Shown piece by piece: positions 47,907 to 60,696 of a stretch of DNA of 64,000 bases. This stretch comes from Datisca glomerata (taxonomy: Eukaryota; Streptophyta; Magnoliopsida; Cucurbitales; Datiscaceae): positions 744,372 through 808,371 of the forward strand of contig QANY01004802.1 of assembly GCA_003255025.1 (NCBI GenBank), given 5' to 3'. Each line of letters starts with the position of its first letter. Within the stretch, counting starts at the first letter, position 1. The notes under the pieces were generated by a model, which saw only the letters and a program-made list of their open reading frames with translations, was not told the DNA's origin and did no database searches. Position numbers and translations under genes: made by a program.

Positions 47907-49759
47907 TGAATTGAGTTTTAAATTTTTAATGAAAAATTAATGAACCACGAACAGTTAGTGGTGGAATATAATTTTTTTTAAAACAAATATTTAATCATAT
48001 TAAATATAAAACCATACAATGATAATACATATTTAGATAAACTTATCGATAAGAGATAGAAACAATTTTTACCTTTTCTTGTAATGGAGAGTTTCTGAAT
48101 TTGCGAGATCCAATTTATTGTCTCTCGTTCCTCATTCTTGAAATTCACAGAACTTCAATCGATCTTCACACCAACAACCACTCGTAGGATTCAAAAGTAT
48201 GTCTCGTAAAAATATTGTCAGGAATAGAGTGTGGGCTCTTTAAACAACTGAGAATGAAAAAACAAATTTTCTTCTTCATCACTATGAATTCGGCGACAAC
48301 AATGGGGAGGGGGGAGAAAACCTTTTTCTTACTCTGAATAATCACACACTGTGATTAGGTTAATCTTAGGTTAAGGATGCAACTCTATTGCAATCCCTCA
48401 TATAATGATTACATAATTTACACATATACCTATATATTGTAAATTGTTGAAATTAAACATATCCCTACATTGCTCCTTACGATTTTTACATCTCCCATAG
48501 AGCAAATATTGTGTTCAAATTCACCAATCCAAAGTGATAAATTAATTATCCAATTATTAAAAAATAAAAAAATTAATTAATTTGAACATTAATTCTACTC
48601 TTCATTAATTTAGTGATGACACCCATCACATATAGGCTCGGGAAGTGTATCTTGGTCCAAAACATATTTTTGGTCCAACTGATGTTGTTTCTCATTCATG
48701 TCCTTATGGGCTACTTTTGAGGCCGAATGGACTCACATGATAAAGCTAAAGGATTCAAATACCCGACTAATTTATCTCTATAAATTCTCGACCTATTTAA
48801 TCCCAACATCGTACGACTCTACTATAGGTTCAATTTCGAACCAACTCTCGAATCATGCGCGCTACATTTTCTGTTGGTGTAAATAAACATATTTATTTCA
48901 CCGTTCATAGAATATTTTATGTGTTACCCTTCGTGAAGATAATTAACATGAGTTAAATGTAAAATTACATTTTTAACCTTCTAGTAACTATTTTTGTAAC
49001 TCCTATATTGACTGTGAATAAGAAAGACATATCAGTGAAGTGTATCGTACAGTTCACAATGTCTTATTCAATGACTCATGTCATCAGGTATTGGGCCCGG
49101 TTTATTTATTCACACACCCATCAATAAAATATAAGGTGATATTGTTATTATTGCAATCTTACCACAAATTTCATATCTGTGAATCACGCAACTCCAACAT
49201 AGTTGAATCACGATCCTAATAGTCGAGGTATTGTCCAGAAATTTGAACACACTCATTTAGCATATCAAAGATCGCAAGTAACTAAATCAAGTTTTGTATT
49301 TACCTCAGGATTAAAGTAATCATGAAAATATCCTTAAGGTGTAACAACTAGATTTAGAGGTAGATAAACGGTTAGACTGTAAACTAATTTGTTACTAGCC
49401 TATTTAACATGTTTCATAACATGTCCAGGTAAACCTTTAGAGTCTCCACTCTAATGCTCCAAGACCAACATCATTTGGTTCAACCTAACAGTTGTAATCA
49501 GACTTAATTACCCAGTCAATATTAAGATTGCGAACAATATTCTGAACTATTTAGAAGAGTTTTTCTGGAAGAACCCTATGACTTTATTACTCTTCTGATG
49601 TTGATAATAGTTTCAGGACTTAAGTAAATTATAAAAACACTTTAATTGAAGGAAAAATTTTCATTAGTTCATAAAATTCAGTAATATACAAATGTCAGAG
49701 AAATAACTTAATACTCATAAATAGTTATTATAGCCTAATTTATGGACATAATTCTAACA
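47907..49759 (-). repeat. Copia-1 right (5') LTR
   Basis: Mates with the LTR at 40,939. The outer end is CTAACA next to the TSD. The inner end is placed at the TG of ttgaattgag, next to the primer-binding site. Confidence 0.85.
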
Positions 49760-49958
49760 TAAGAATCATTAGAAGCTTAGCTTAACCTAATGTCCAACGG
49801 ATATCACTATTTTCATCATAGGAATGGATAGGGAAAATCCTCACAGTGATCTGGCTAAGTTTATACAATTAGGTTTCCCCATTGAACCTAGATCTTCAGA
49901 TCTTCAGTAAACTAAGTTGGGTTTCTTTTATATCAACTTAATTTTACATGGGATTTAG

Positions 49959-52919
49959 TCACATTCTCATCGATGACTTTTCAACTAACTCTATATTTAA
50001 CCCTTTGGTTAACAGATCCGCAATGTTATCCTTTGACTTCATATAGTCAAGAGTGATAACCCCTATCAGAAGTCTTTGTTTAATGGTATTATGTCTATGA
50101 TGAATGTGTCTAGACTTACCATTATGTATATTACTTTGTGCCCTTCCAATAGCCCTTTGACTATCACAGTGTGTGCAGATTGGGGGCACATGCTTTGTCC
50201 ATCTTGGAATATCCTCTAGGAAGTGGTGTAGCCACTAGGCCTCTTCCCCACATTTGTCCAAAGTTATAAGCTCAGATTTCACAGTGGATCCAGCTATAAC
50301 AGTCTGTTTAGAGAATTTCCATGCTACAGTAGCTGAAGACATATGCACTAGTAGATTTCGTATCTTTCTTATCAGATATCCAATTTTCACTAGTATATCC
50401 TTCTAGGACCGCTAGATATCTTGAATAGTGTAGTCTGTATTTCTGAGTATATCGTAAGTACCTCAGTACTGTCACAATGACTTTCCAATGTTCACCTCCA
50501 GAATTACACGTGAATCTACTAAGTTTACTCATTGTATAAGCAATATCAGGTCTTGTACAACTAATCAAGTGCATTAAACTACCTATCACTCTAGAGTACT
50601 CTACTTGAGAGATGCTCTCACCTTTATTTTTAGACAAATGTACACTTGTATCCATCGATGTTTTTGATTCACCAGTGTCATCTTTGCTAAATTTTACAAG
50701 AATAGAATTTATATAATGAGATTAAAATAAGTCCATCTAATGTTCCTTTGATTTTAATTCCCATTATCATCAGCAAGTCCAATGTCTTTCATATCAAATC
50801 TAGATTTCAATATATTCTCGTATATTTGATCATCTTATCATTACTACCAATGATAAATATGTCATCAACATACAAACACACAATGACATATCCATTTTAT
50901 ATATCTTTAACATTAATACATTTATCACATTCATTGATTTTGAATCCACTTGACATTATGTGATTCTCAAATTTCTCATGCCATTATTTTAGTGCTTGTT
51001 TCAAACCATACAATGATTTGACTAATTTACAGATTTTCTTTCCTTACCCAAGTGCAGAAAACCTTCTTGTTGTTCCATTTAGATTTCTTCCTCTAAATCC
51101 CCATTTAAAAAGGTTGTTTTCACATCCATTTGATGTACTTCAAGGTTTTGCAAAGCTACGATTGCAAATACCATTCTAATGGAGTTTATTATCGACACTG
51201 GAAAAATGTGTCCAACTTTCATTTTTCATTTAAAAATCCACTTGGAATCCAAAAGTTTATAACCAGGTTGAAGATGCACTAGTTCCTAAGTATGATTTTA
51301 CAAAATAGAATCAATTTCACTCTTAATGGCCTATTTCCAAAAATGACCTTCATTGGAGTTCACAGCTTCAATGAAAGTTATTGGTTCATTTTCAATCATA
51401 TATGTTAGAAAATTAGGACCAAAAGACTTTTCTCTCTGAGCTCTTTTTCTCCTTCTAGCTTCTACCTCGACTTCTTCATCTTGGTCCTGACTATCATCTT
51501 CATCAATAGTCTTAAGATGTCTTTTTGAAGAGCTTGGCTCTTCCTTGGATTTGTAAGAAAATACATGTTCAAAGAATGATACATTTTAGACTCTATTATC
51601 ATGTTCTTGTGAATATCAGGATTGCTAGATTTGTACACAAGGAATAAATATGCACTATTGTTATTTGCATAACCAATGAAAATGTAATTGATAGTTTTTG
51701 TTTCTATCTTCACCGTTTTAGGTATAGGTACCATCACTTTAGCGAGACATCCCCATATTCATAAGTATTTGTACAAAGATTTTCTACCTTTCCATAGCTC
51801 ATATGAGATCTTATCCTCTTTCTTTTTTGGTATCTTATTTAAAAGATAGTTAACCGTCAAAACAACTCCTACATGTTTTGAGATAATCCAGAACTGATCA
51901 ACAATGCATTCATCATTTCTTTTAAGGTACAATTTTTACGCTCAGCAACACCATTGGACTGAGGTGAATAAGGTGATGTGGTTTCATGTTAAACACAAAT
52001 CTCAACAAATGATAATTCATACTCACCACCTCGATCACTTCTTAGCTCCTTAATTTTCTTATTAAGTTGATTCTCAACTTCATTTTTATAGAGAATAAAT
52101 TTCTCTATAGCTTCATCCTTGATCTTTAGTAAATATACATAACAGTATTTTGTGCTATCATCAATAAAAGTAATAAAATACTTATTACCACCTCCTGTTT
52201 GTATAAATTTTAAATCACATATATCACTGTGAATTAAATCAAGTGATTCTGTGTTTCTTTTAACACTTTGGAATGATGACTTCGTTAATTTTGCCTCAGC
52301 ACAAGTTCCACACATGTGATTGGAATCAATATGAAATGTTGGTATATGATCCAAGTTAATTAAGTTACGTAAATGATCATTATTAACATGGCTTAATCTA
52401 CCATGTCATAAATTAGAAGACTCAAGCAAGTAAGTAGAAGAACTAGATTTATTAGTATCAAGTTTGACCAAAGTCATTACATTGAATTTAAACATTCCAT
52501 TACTTATATACCCTTACCAAGATACATTCTCATCTTAGACAAAACAATTTTGTTCAAGTCAAACACCATACCAAATCCATGATTATTCAGTAGTAAACCA
52601 GACTCAAGGTTTTGCCAGACTTCAGGTACATACAAGATATTATTCAGAGTCAATTCCTTCCTAGAAGTCATCTTCAACTCCACTTTTCCTTGACCTCTGA
52701 TCTCAGAGGTGACCGAGTTCTCCATGAACATCATCTCTATGCTCGATAGCTTCGAAGGTAGAGAACATCCGATGATCAGAACATATATGGCGGGTAGCTC
52801 CAATGTCAATCCACTATTCCTTTGAATTTGATCCAACCATGTTAATCTCAAAAACCACCGCTGAGAGGTTGATGTTAGAAACATCTCGAGCAATGTTCTC
52901 AATCACATTAGCCTATTTA
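49959..52919 (-). pseudogene. Copia-2 integrase, reverse transcriptase and RNase H
   Basis: In minus order: retroviral-type aspartic protease/pre-integrase remains (52,902-52,504), integrase (HMCGTCAEAKLTKSSF, LDLIHSDICDLKFI, FITFIDDSTKYCYVYLLKIK, ELRSDRGGEYE at 52,354-51,989), and a linker near 51,700. An RT piece carries an intact YVDD box at 50,861-50,872. The RT end is at 50,655-50,308 ([20 protein letters not shown]), and RNase H at 50,189-49,959 (LDYMKSKDNIADLLTKGLN). Multiple stops and frameshifts are present. IN before RT shows Ty1/copia. Confidence 0.87.
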
Positions 52920-53835
52920 TTTCTCTTAGGCAATCTACACTCAGAAGATTTGTGACCCAGCTTGTCACAATTGTAGCACTTTCCTTGGAACTTTGGTTTC
53001 TTAGAAACCTCTCCTTTAGGTCACAGCTTGTTTGGACCATTCCCTTTATTTTCGGTCTGCATGGCTTTGCAAACTTGACTATGCTCCACAATGTTAGCCT
53101 TTGCTTCAGAAATAGGGTTTGGCCCTCTTCTTTGAGAAAACCTATTATCTTCTTTTATTCGAAGTTGAATAATAAGATTCTCGATGCTCATCTCCTTTCA
53201 TTTGTACTCGAGATAATTCTTGAAATCCTTCCACGCATGAGGCAATTTCTCAATGATATAAGCCACTTGAAATGATTCACCTAGCATCGTTCCCTTAGCA
53301 TTAATCTTTCTTGTACTTGGCTGATCACCATTTTGGAATCCACTATTTTAAAATTCAGAAAGTGTCCCACGATAAATTTCTTAACGCCCGCATCATTAGT
53401 CTTGTACTTTCGTTTAAGAGATTCTCAATAGTTCATTTGCTATTTTCTTGTCAGAATAAAGATTATAGAAGGAATCTACAAGACCATTCATAATATAGTT
53501 TCTACATAAATAGTCAGAATGTCTTCAAGCATCAATAGCACTGATCGTTTGGAAATCCTACTCATCTTCATTGAGCTTAAGAGCTTCTTCAGTCAAGCAT
53601 TTTGCCAGATCCAGCGTAGTCAGGTAAAATAACATCTTTTGTTGCCACCCTTTAAAATTCAGACAAATTTCTTAGGTGTCTTTTCATGAGAAATAGGCAT
53701 AGGCATCGGTGCCAAAGGAGTCACAGCAAGGTTCTGCACACCCAAATTTGGCATTTGAGCCCCAACAGTAAGGTTCTGCCCTTGGCTTTCAGCAGTATAG
53801 TTCGCTACAACATTGTTGTTGGTTTCAGTTGTCAT
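52920..53835 (-). pseudogene. Copia-2 gag
   Basis: It starts at ATG 53,835 (MTTETNNNVVANYTAESQGQ). Further on are [60 protein letters not shown] and a CCHC zinc knuckle, CYNCDKLGHKSSECRL (52,985-52,930). Several stops occur (for example after KKFV and after KIANEL). Confidence 0.85.
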
Positions 53836-54254
53836 ATTTCCTTACCTAAAATATAAACCAGAATTGTATCAACACTTTGAAAATTATGCTATTTTCACGA
53901 AGATGAAAATATGCTATTTTTTCAAAACAAACCAAATAGTCCTTTTATAGATAATCGTCAAGATGAACTGGAGGGGTTTTAAGACCCAATCCAAAACCAC
54001 CCCTCTCAATAGTATTCAACTCCCTAGTAATTGGATGGACAAATCCTCTTAAATTCCAATTTCCTAGATAGAATTTCTTAGTATAGTTATATCCAGTTTG
54101 AAAATTTTGGGGAATACTAAAAATAAAAATTTTTAGGTTGAAATACCCAAATCAATATCCAAAATCAATTTTTGTCAACATTTGAAAACCAAATTAATTT
54201 TCAAAAATTAATCCTATAACGCAATAACATGTATATAAGTAATTATTTTAAGAT
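53836..54254 (-). other. Copia-2 leader between gag and 5' LTR
   Basis: Non-coding. I could not find a canonical tRNA-Met primer-binding site next to the LTR end (the minus strand reads ATCTTAAAATAATTAC), so it is mutated or another primer was used. Confidence 0.5.
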
Positions 54255-56238
54255 TGTTGGAGATAGTTTATTGCATTATAAGATTAAATGGAAATAACGG
54301 TAATACAACAATACTGTAAATACATTCATTAAGACATGTAAATAAACATAATAATTATGAAATGTAAATAAAGTTGTTACCAACGTAAAATAATATGGAC
54401 TGCGTAATAGTAATAAAGTAAGAAATCAAACCGAGTCATGTTTTCACAGTTTCCTTAAAATAGTTACACCCCCTCACTTGTGGTACTAAGGTTTATAACG
54501 ACGTATGTTTCTCAAGATAAAATGGTTGAAGACAGTTGAAGAACACCCGACTTCACTACCTTGATCGAACTGACTTGTTAGAATTCTATTGTCAGAGTAA
54601 CGTCGTAAAACCAAAACTTGGAACAGAAAGTTGAACCGACAATTGAACCAGAAATAAAGCGAACCGAGGATCGAACTGGAAGTAAACCGAATCAAAAACC
54701 GACCAGGATCGAGCCAAAATCGAACCAAGAAAAACTTGAAGAATCAAGTCAAAACGTGGAGAGACAAAAAAGAGAGAAAGAATATAGCTAATGCTTTCTT
54801 GGTGTGAAAAATGATGAGGAGAAGACGTCATTTTAAGGGTATTTAAGGGTATTTAAGCCATTAAAGGGCCATTTAACCCAAAAATATTTTTATCTTAATT
54901 TACAAAAATAAAAAACATTTTGGGTCTTTATTTACAAAGAATATTTCGGATTCTAATGACATTTGAGCTTCTTTTGAGAAGAAAAAATAAATATGGTAAA
55001 AGATGATTCATATAAGAGTGACTCATATAGAGATAGCATTTATACTTATCAAGTTACCACCATTGATACAAATAAGGGTGGCAGCCAGGCCGGCCTAGCC
55101 CGGCAATGCTCGGCCGGGCCGGTTCACGAGTCGAGCCAGGGCCTTTCCAGGCGATTCAAGGGCCGGTTCCGGGCTAACTCGCTGGAATTTTAGGGTGGCC
55201 TAGAATGAACCGTTGAACCGGCCTGTGACGGGCCGGGCTGGTTCACGGGCCGGCCCCGATTAAATAACCATGCCATCCCGTTTTCCCTCCCTTTAATGTG
55301 ATTTAATTCATAAAAAATATAGATATGGAGAGTTGAACCTTGGTGGGGAATAAATGAAGTGTAAGGAGTACTACTAAGCTATATGGAAGTCATGTTATAT
55401 TCTTATAATTATTCTATTTTATTACTTTAAAACTTCAATAGAAAAATTTGTAATAATAAATAAAATAATCATTTTATTTATTGAATTCATAAACTAGTGA
55501 TATTTATATTCACGTAAAATCTAAAAATATAATAAATAACTAATAACTAATTTATAATTCATGTTCATTAACACAACAAAAAATATTAAGAATATTAAAC
55601 CAATATTTTTTTAAAGTTTTCATGAATCTAATTTTTAATTGAATAAAATTTTCATTTAAATAAAAAACATTATTTTTTATTTAATTAAATACGTTTATCT
55701 CAAAAGTATATTATTTGAAATTTCTATAAAATGTGTTAAAAGACAATAAGAATATATTTTAAACAACATACTTAACAAATATTGTCTTTGTCTATTGGAA
55801 AAGAGTTTGATTTATAAGAGAGGTCAATGGTTCAAATTTTATTTCATGCATAATTGTTCAATTTTTTAGACAAAAGAGTGGATTCATGGGCCAGACCAGA
55901 TTATAATGGATCGATTCATTGGTTTTGCAGGCCAAACCGACCCATTTGCCACCTCTAGATACAAACGTCTCTATATATAACAGTCTAACTTTTTCTCATT
56001 TTCCAATATGAGATTTCTACAATTCTCACTTATTTTTTCATTCTCATTTAGTTCAGGTTGGAAGATAATTTCTCATTCATCCAAAAGTTAATTTTAAAAA
56101 ATTAATAGTTGATCTCAATGTACTCACAGAGGGGAATTCAAATCTTCAAAGATCTTACACTTTTATATAGTAGGTCGCATATAAAAATTTATCCAAAATT
56201 AATCTATAGAAATGATGTAAAAACACCCAATTTTCAAA
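54255..56238 (-). repeat. Copia-2 5' LTR (carries a hAT MITE)
   Basis: It begins TGTTGGAGATAG. Without the 893-bp hAT insertion and its duplication it is about 1.09 kb and parallels 30,686-31,774. The right end (aattttcaaa) is diverged from the expected ctaaca. Confidence 0.85.
55073..55957. mobile_element. Non-autonomous hAT element (MITE-like), 885 bp
   Basis: Terminal inverted repeats TAAGGGTGGCAG and TTGCCACCTCTA (consensus TARRGGTGGCA). The 8-bp target duplication GATACAAA is exact on both sides (55,065-55,072 and 55,958-55,965). The GC-rich left 190 bp (repeated ggccgggc/cgggccgg words) and AT-rich remainder carry no transposase. The sister LTR at about 31.5 kb lacks it and reads gatataaa at the same place. 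Confidence 0.92.
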
Positions 56239-56243
56239 AACCG

Positions 56244-57070
56244 TGATGAGAGTTAAGATACATAGATGGGGGAGTTCACGGATGACCAATTCATACAGTA
56301 GGAGAGGTTCTCCCTCTCCTGAAAGTCTTTCAGAAAAGGAATGAGCACTCTGTTTGCACGCAATTTAGCTATGTTTCTCTCTCCGCGCACTATGAAGCTC
56401 TCCTCTATTTCTTGGCAAAAATTTCATGTTCGGCCAATTTCAAATGAAATTTCTTGGCAAAAATTTAGCTATGTTTTATTCTTTTCCACAATTTTTTTTG
56501 TAATTCTTGTTGTGTATGAAATATCATACATTATTATCATCTACTATATAATATATTAGTATATACAGTTTATGTATATCTATAGCATATATGATGGGGG
56601 AAACTGTCTCTTCTACTTCATGAAATTTTAATTGTCCTTAATCAATTATCAATTGTATAACTTAAATTCAATCAAAATAATAACATTAGCATAGATGAAA
56701 TGAAAACAAGACCCATGATTTATTTTGCGTAAAAAATGAATCAAATCATTACATAACTTACACACAATCCAATGTAATTTTCTGAATGGAATCTAATAAA
56801 TTTTATGAATTTTACAAAGATACAATGCTCTATATACTTTCTTTTTGCACCTATGGTTAAGTATTGTACGTCTAGAACTTTTTCATCTTTTGAAAATACT
56901 ATTAATAGAAGTTTTATTATTTAATTTATCACATGCAACATATATTCAGAATTATTATACAAATGTTATATCAACAATTATATCATATCGTAAATTAGCA
57001 TATCCATTTGAAAATTGGTTATTAACTTACTAATTGTGTTACATTTTTCTTTCTTTGTCTTAAGTACCGA
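56244..57070. other. Intergenic, minor direct repeats
   Basis: The phrase tttcttggcaaaaattt occurs twice (about 56,410 and 56,450) and ttagctatgttt twice nearby. No coding domain was recognised. Confidence 0.4.
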
Positions 57071-57295
57071 ATGGTTAATATTCCCTTAGTCTTTTTTTAT
57101 TATAGAAGATGGGATGAACGGAGAAATTATGTTGATTATAAGCTTACCACTGTTGGTTGCTCAAGATGCATCACATTCTATGTAATTGGTGGATTAGGAC
57201 ATTATAAGAAGTCCTGCAAGAACGCCATAAAGGTATTGTGGTGGCTCTTTGAAGAAGGTATATTTGGCATGATTTGTTTAATGGTGTTAATTTGA
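57071..57295 (+). pseudogene. Zinc-knuckle scrap, probably transposon-derived
   Basis: The open frame contains VGCSRC...GGLGHYKKSCKNAI. A CX2C pair plus GHYKKSC resembles the CCHC knuckle of MULE-type transposases or other mobile-element proteins, but five extra residues separate the halves. Nothing else recognisable flanks it. Confidence 0.3.
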
Positions 57296-57978
57296 GTGTA
57301 AAGTTTTGTATACTAATTGTCTTAGATAGAAAGATTTTATTCTATATAAAGCACTATATTCAGTTTTTCTAGTTTCATGCTATGTATAATGCTTTTAGGT
57401 TTTAATTAGATTAGAGTAGGAAGTTCTAAGAAAAGTAGTCATCTTTAGTATTTATATAGAATATATTAATATACAAATTAGTATAGATTTAATACTTATA
57501 GTATAATATTATACACGTCAGATAACATTGTTCATTATAAGGCACACATACAATCCCGAACCGTTTCTCTCTGATTTCGACTAGTACTTATTTTCATATT
57601 GAATAGAAATTTAAGTTCATTAGAAAGTGTTTCATAAAAATAATTGAAGTATCTATTGGGATGATGATGTAAAACTAACTGAATACTATGGGAGGTTATA
57701 TACCCATAGTATACGTTTCTACTCACCTGTATAAACATTAATAAAATATATAGATCAAAATTGTATTTCCACCATTCCAACTGCAATTATCAAATTGTGA
57801 AAAGAAAGATGACGATATATGTGCCATCACAAAATCATTTACAATATAGGTTGCCCATCAGTTACCCAATTAAACATTCTAATTCCGAAATCATTCAAAA
57901 TTGACCTATGCGTCAGAATAACACTACATAACCATCAGTTTTTACCATAAATCTATATCAAGCATTTAGAATTTCTTA
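57296..57978. other. Intergenic, no supported gene
   Basis: AT-rich. No recognisable element. Confidence 0.4.
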
Positions 57979-58056
57979 TCCATCATCAAAGTCACCGACT
58001 ATCCAACCTATCTTTCCATCATCAAAGTCACTGACTATCCAATCTATCTATCCATC
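57979..58056. repeat. 36-bp tandem repeat, two full copies
   Basis: Units starting tccatcatcaaagtcac at 57,979 and 58,015, with a third partial start at 58,051 (tccatcaa). Confidence 0.88.
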
Positions 58057-58777
58057 AATTATAAAAAAATCCAATATATCAATCAGTCTGATTCAGTTAT
58101 TAGCTAAAAATTGAACTAAACTAAAACTTTTGATTCGGCTACATAGAAAACTAAACCGACCGGTGAAAGCAAAATTAACCAGATCAAACCGAACTGGAAG
58201 TTTTGGTTCAGTTTGATTCGCTTCAACGGTTTCGAAGCTTAAGAGAAAAATCTAGAATACCAAAAAAATCATAACCCAAACCTTAAATCTATTATATTTA
58301 AGAGAAATTCTAAATTGACCAAGTTATAGACTAAATTACAGTTGAACAAGTGATGTGTTGTCAATTATTTATGGGTTAATATTTTATCACTCATTAAAAT
58401 AATTTTTAGATGGATCTATGAATGATTTAGATAACTTGGTCAGGTAGATTTACTTTATTTAAATATACCAAATCCAATAACCATTTTAAGATCACAAACC
58501 CTAATAACCATATAAAATTAAACAGGCAAGAAAAAGAGTAAAATATGAAAAGAATATAATCTGATTTATAATAGGAAAACCAGAATTTAGCAACAAGAGG
58601 AGTCATCGATTAGAGGTAAAAAGCTTGATAGGCAATGCCTAGACAACGTCGGTAGCTTTGCTAGAAACAATTGGAGTCATCGACCTCAAAACTCTCCATC
58701 TAGAGCGACAAGGGGAGAACTTGAGAGGTAGGTGGAGATTTAGATAGAGAGTGATAGATAAATAGAGAGGGGGCTCA

Positions 58778-58779
<2 letters not shown>
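58057..58779. other. Intergenic, no supported gene
   Basis: It holds a weak inverted pair (aaccgaactgg / ggttcagtttg) near 58,190-58,220 and otherwise no signal. Confidence 0.4.
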
Positions 58780-58829
<50 letters not shown>

Positions 58830-58996
58830 GGCTGTGAAGTAAGAGAGAGGGGGGACTAAGAAGTGAAAGCGAGATAGGGGTTAAGGTGGCTATGGGATGT
58901 TACAAGAGATATGAAGAAGAATGAGGGNGGAGAGAGAGAGAGAGAGATGAAGAAGATCGGAGAACCGAGAGAGAGGGAGGGAGAGAGAGAGAAAAG
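58780..58996. repeat. (GA)n microsatellite and purine-rich tract
   Basis: An almost pure GA run (about 58,783-58,826) is followed by imperfect GA-rich blocks to 58,996. An N at 58,927 marks an unresolved base, typical for such tracts. Confidence 0.92.
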
Positions 58997-59194
58997 GATA
59001 TCGGTTGTGGGTTGCCAAATGAATAAGAAGAATGGGTGTTTCCATAATGTCAATTATACATAGGTACTAAAAAGGGTGTAGGTTTAGTATGTGGTATGGT
59101 AATTTACGTACGGATTTAAAACAACGTAGGTGAAGTGACTGGCCCCATAGAACTGTCTTGATCTTAAACTCTTTTTATTAAACAATCTAATATA

Positions 59195-60696
59195 TGTTAG
59201 AACGAACATAAAAATCACACATTCAATCCTCGATCTACGCGTGAATCATGTTCTTCATCTACGTGTGAAATTGTAAAGCTGTGAGAAAGTTGCCGCCTCC
59301 CAGGCCATCGAGAGACGACGCTAGCCACCACAGACTACCACCACCGACCACTTTGTTTTGTCATAAATCACCAAGAATTTCTGTGAACCATCGTGAATCG
59401 ATACGTCAAGGTCTTCCTCAATATTTATGGGTCGTCAACCGATCACTAGCGTGTTGGCACTGGGAAGAAAAATTCCAATCTTTCTTCCCTCTCTAATTTC
59501 TAACTAGGGAGAAAATTCTCCATAAGGTTTCTCTTCAATCAATAATGGTGCAAATGGCTTAGCCTTAATCATTGAGTGAAGCCTCCTATTTATAGTGAAA
59601 TTCAACTGTCAGGATTGGCTCAATATTACCTCTTAATTAAAACTAATTAAATTTTAAGTAATATATTTCATCACTAAAACTAGGACTGACTTTGGTTGAC
59701 TATCACGTCATACATGTTTATTACTATTACGACAGTACCTATAATCCATAGGCTAGCTCGGGGAGCATAAAGATAAAGATACTCATGATCAAATCATTAA
59801 TAAAATCTACAGGCAAAACTCATGATCAGATTTATTAATTATTGGTTACATTTTTTTCCACTATATAAATTGTAATGTAACTTCATTTGTATTTTATATC
59901 ACTCGATGTAATTATCATCGAAACTATTGTTCATTATGTGTTGCCCCTCTGTAATATAGCGTCATGTATAATTAGATAAAGCACTATCTAACTAAAATAT
60001 ACATCTCTTGTTCATCAAGTTTCAAATCCCGTTCTACTGATCAATTATGTTAATTTTCATACTTAGATTGCTATAATCACATAATGGATTCTGACTAGGG
60101 ATATTATGTCACTTACTTAAAAGTGTCTATGGACTCTACAATTGAGAATATATGCATCATCACTATCTAACAACTCAGTCATCCAATCTACAAATATATT
60201 GACTTGTAAAATCTCAATCATAGTAGACCAAACAATTGAACTATTAAATATGAGTTCATAAATCTCTCAAGATTAAGAGCACTCTTAGCATAATGTCGAG
60301 TTATGCTTTTCTTAAGATAATAATTTTACTAAAAATCAATCTCATTAGTCGTTTAATGCATTCTAAATGCACTAGCACATTAATTACGTACTTCACCTAG
60401 TGACAAATGTAAGTCACTCTACATGAGAAGAGTTAATATACTACACTAAATATTACTAAACACAATCTTTACTAGACTTTGAAATATAAGAATTTACAAG
60501 TCATATAGAACTCTCGGTTAAGTACATTGTTCCAATGAGCTAAACTCTATAGAACTCTTGAACAAAGTATTGCTTGTGGTCATTTCACAAGAATGTATTG
60601 CACATGATATAAGAATAAACTATTTATTATTAATCAGAATTAAATATCTCGATAAATATAATATAATTCCAATACTTTTAGGAAACAATCTTAACA
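59195..60696 (-). repeat. Copia-3 3' LTR
   Basis: Its outer end is TGTTAGAACG and inner end atcttaaca, 1.5 kb. The minus strand just outside the inner end has the purine tract aaagtaggagat, as expected before an LTR. Internal copia sequence follows to the right. The left border is inferred from the TG dinucleotide, as no target duplication could be matched. Confidence 0.65.

Larger units (their letters stand above)
40939..49759 (-). mobile_element. Copia-1 LTR retrotransposon, complete structure, 8.8 kb
   Basis: It is flanked by a perfect 5-bp target duplication, TAAGA (40,934-40,938 and 49,760-49,764). Its outer ends are TGTTAG and CTAACA. LTRs are 40,939-42,753 and 47,907-49,759, with a primer-binding site, a polypurine tract, and gag then integrase, RT and RNase H on the minus strand (copia order). 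Long 1.8-kb LTRs and the 8.8-kb length resemble the Angela lineage, but lineage is inferred from size only. The coding region is broken by numerous stops. Confidence 0.9.
30686..56238 (-). mobile_element. Copia-2 LTR retrotransposon, host of three nested elements
   Basis: Two LTR copies (30,686-31,774 continuing at 40,555-40,564, and 54,255-56,238 less the hAT insert) have matching sequence and orientation, each about 1.1 kb. Between them, after removing nested elements, remain gag (53.8-52.9 kb), protease-integrase-RT-RNase H (52.9-49.95 kb) and a 3' tail (49.77-49.95 and 40.57-40.94 kb), all on the minus strand in Ty1/copia order. The net length is about 7.1 kb. AACCG flanks both outer ends (30,681-30,685 and 56,239-56,243), a candidate 5-bp target duplication; the right terminus is mutated, so this is less certain than the nested duplications. 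Confidence 0.82.

Noticed and set aside
58856..59053. Ser/Leu/Phe-rich open frame on the minus strand
   Set aside because: It is a translation of the GA-rich microsatellite, with an ambiguous base inside.
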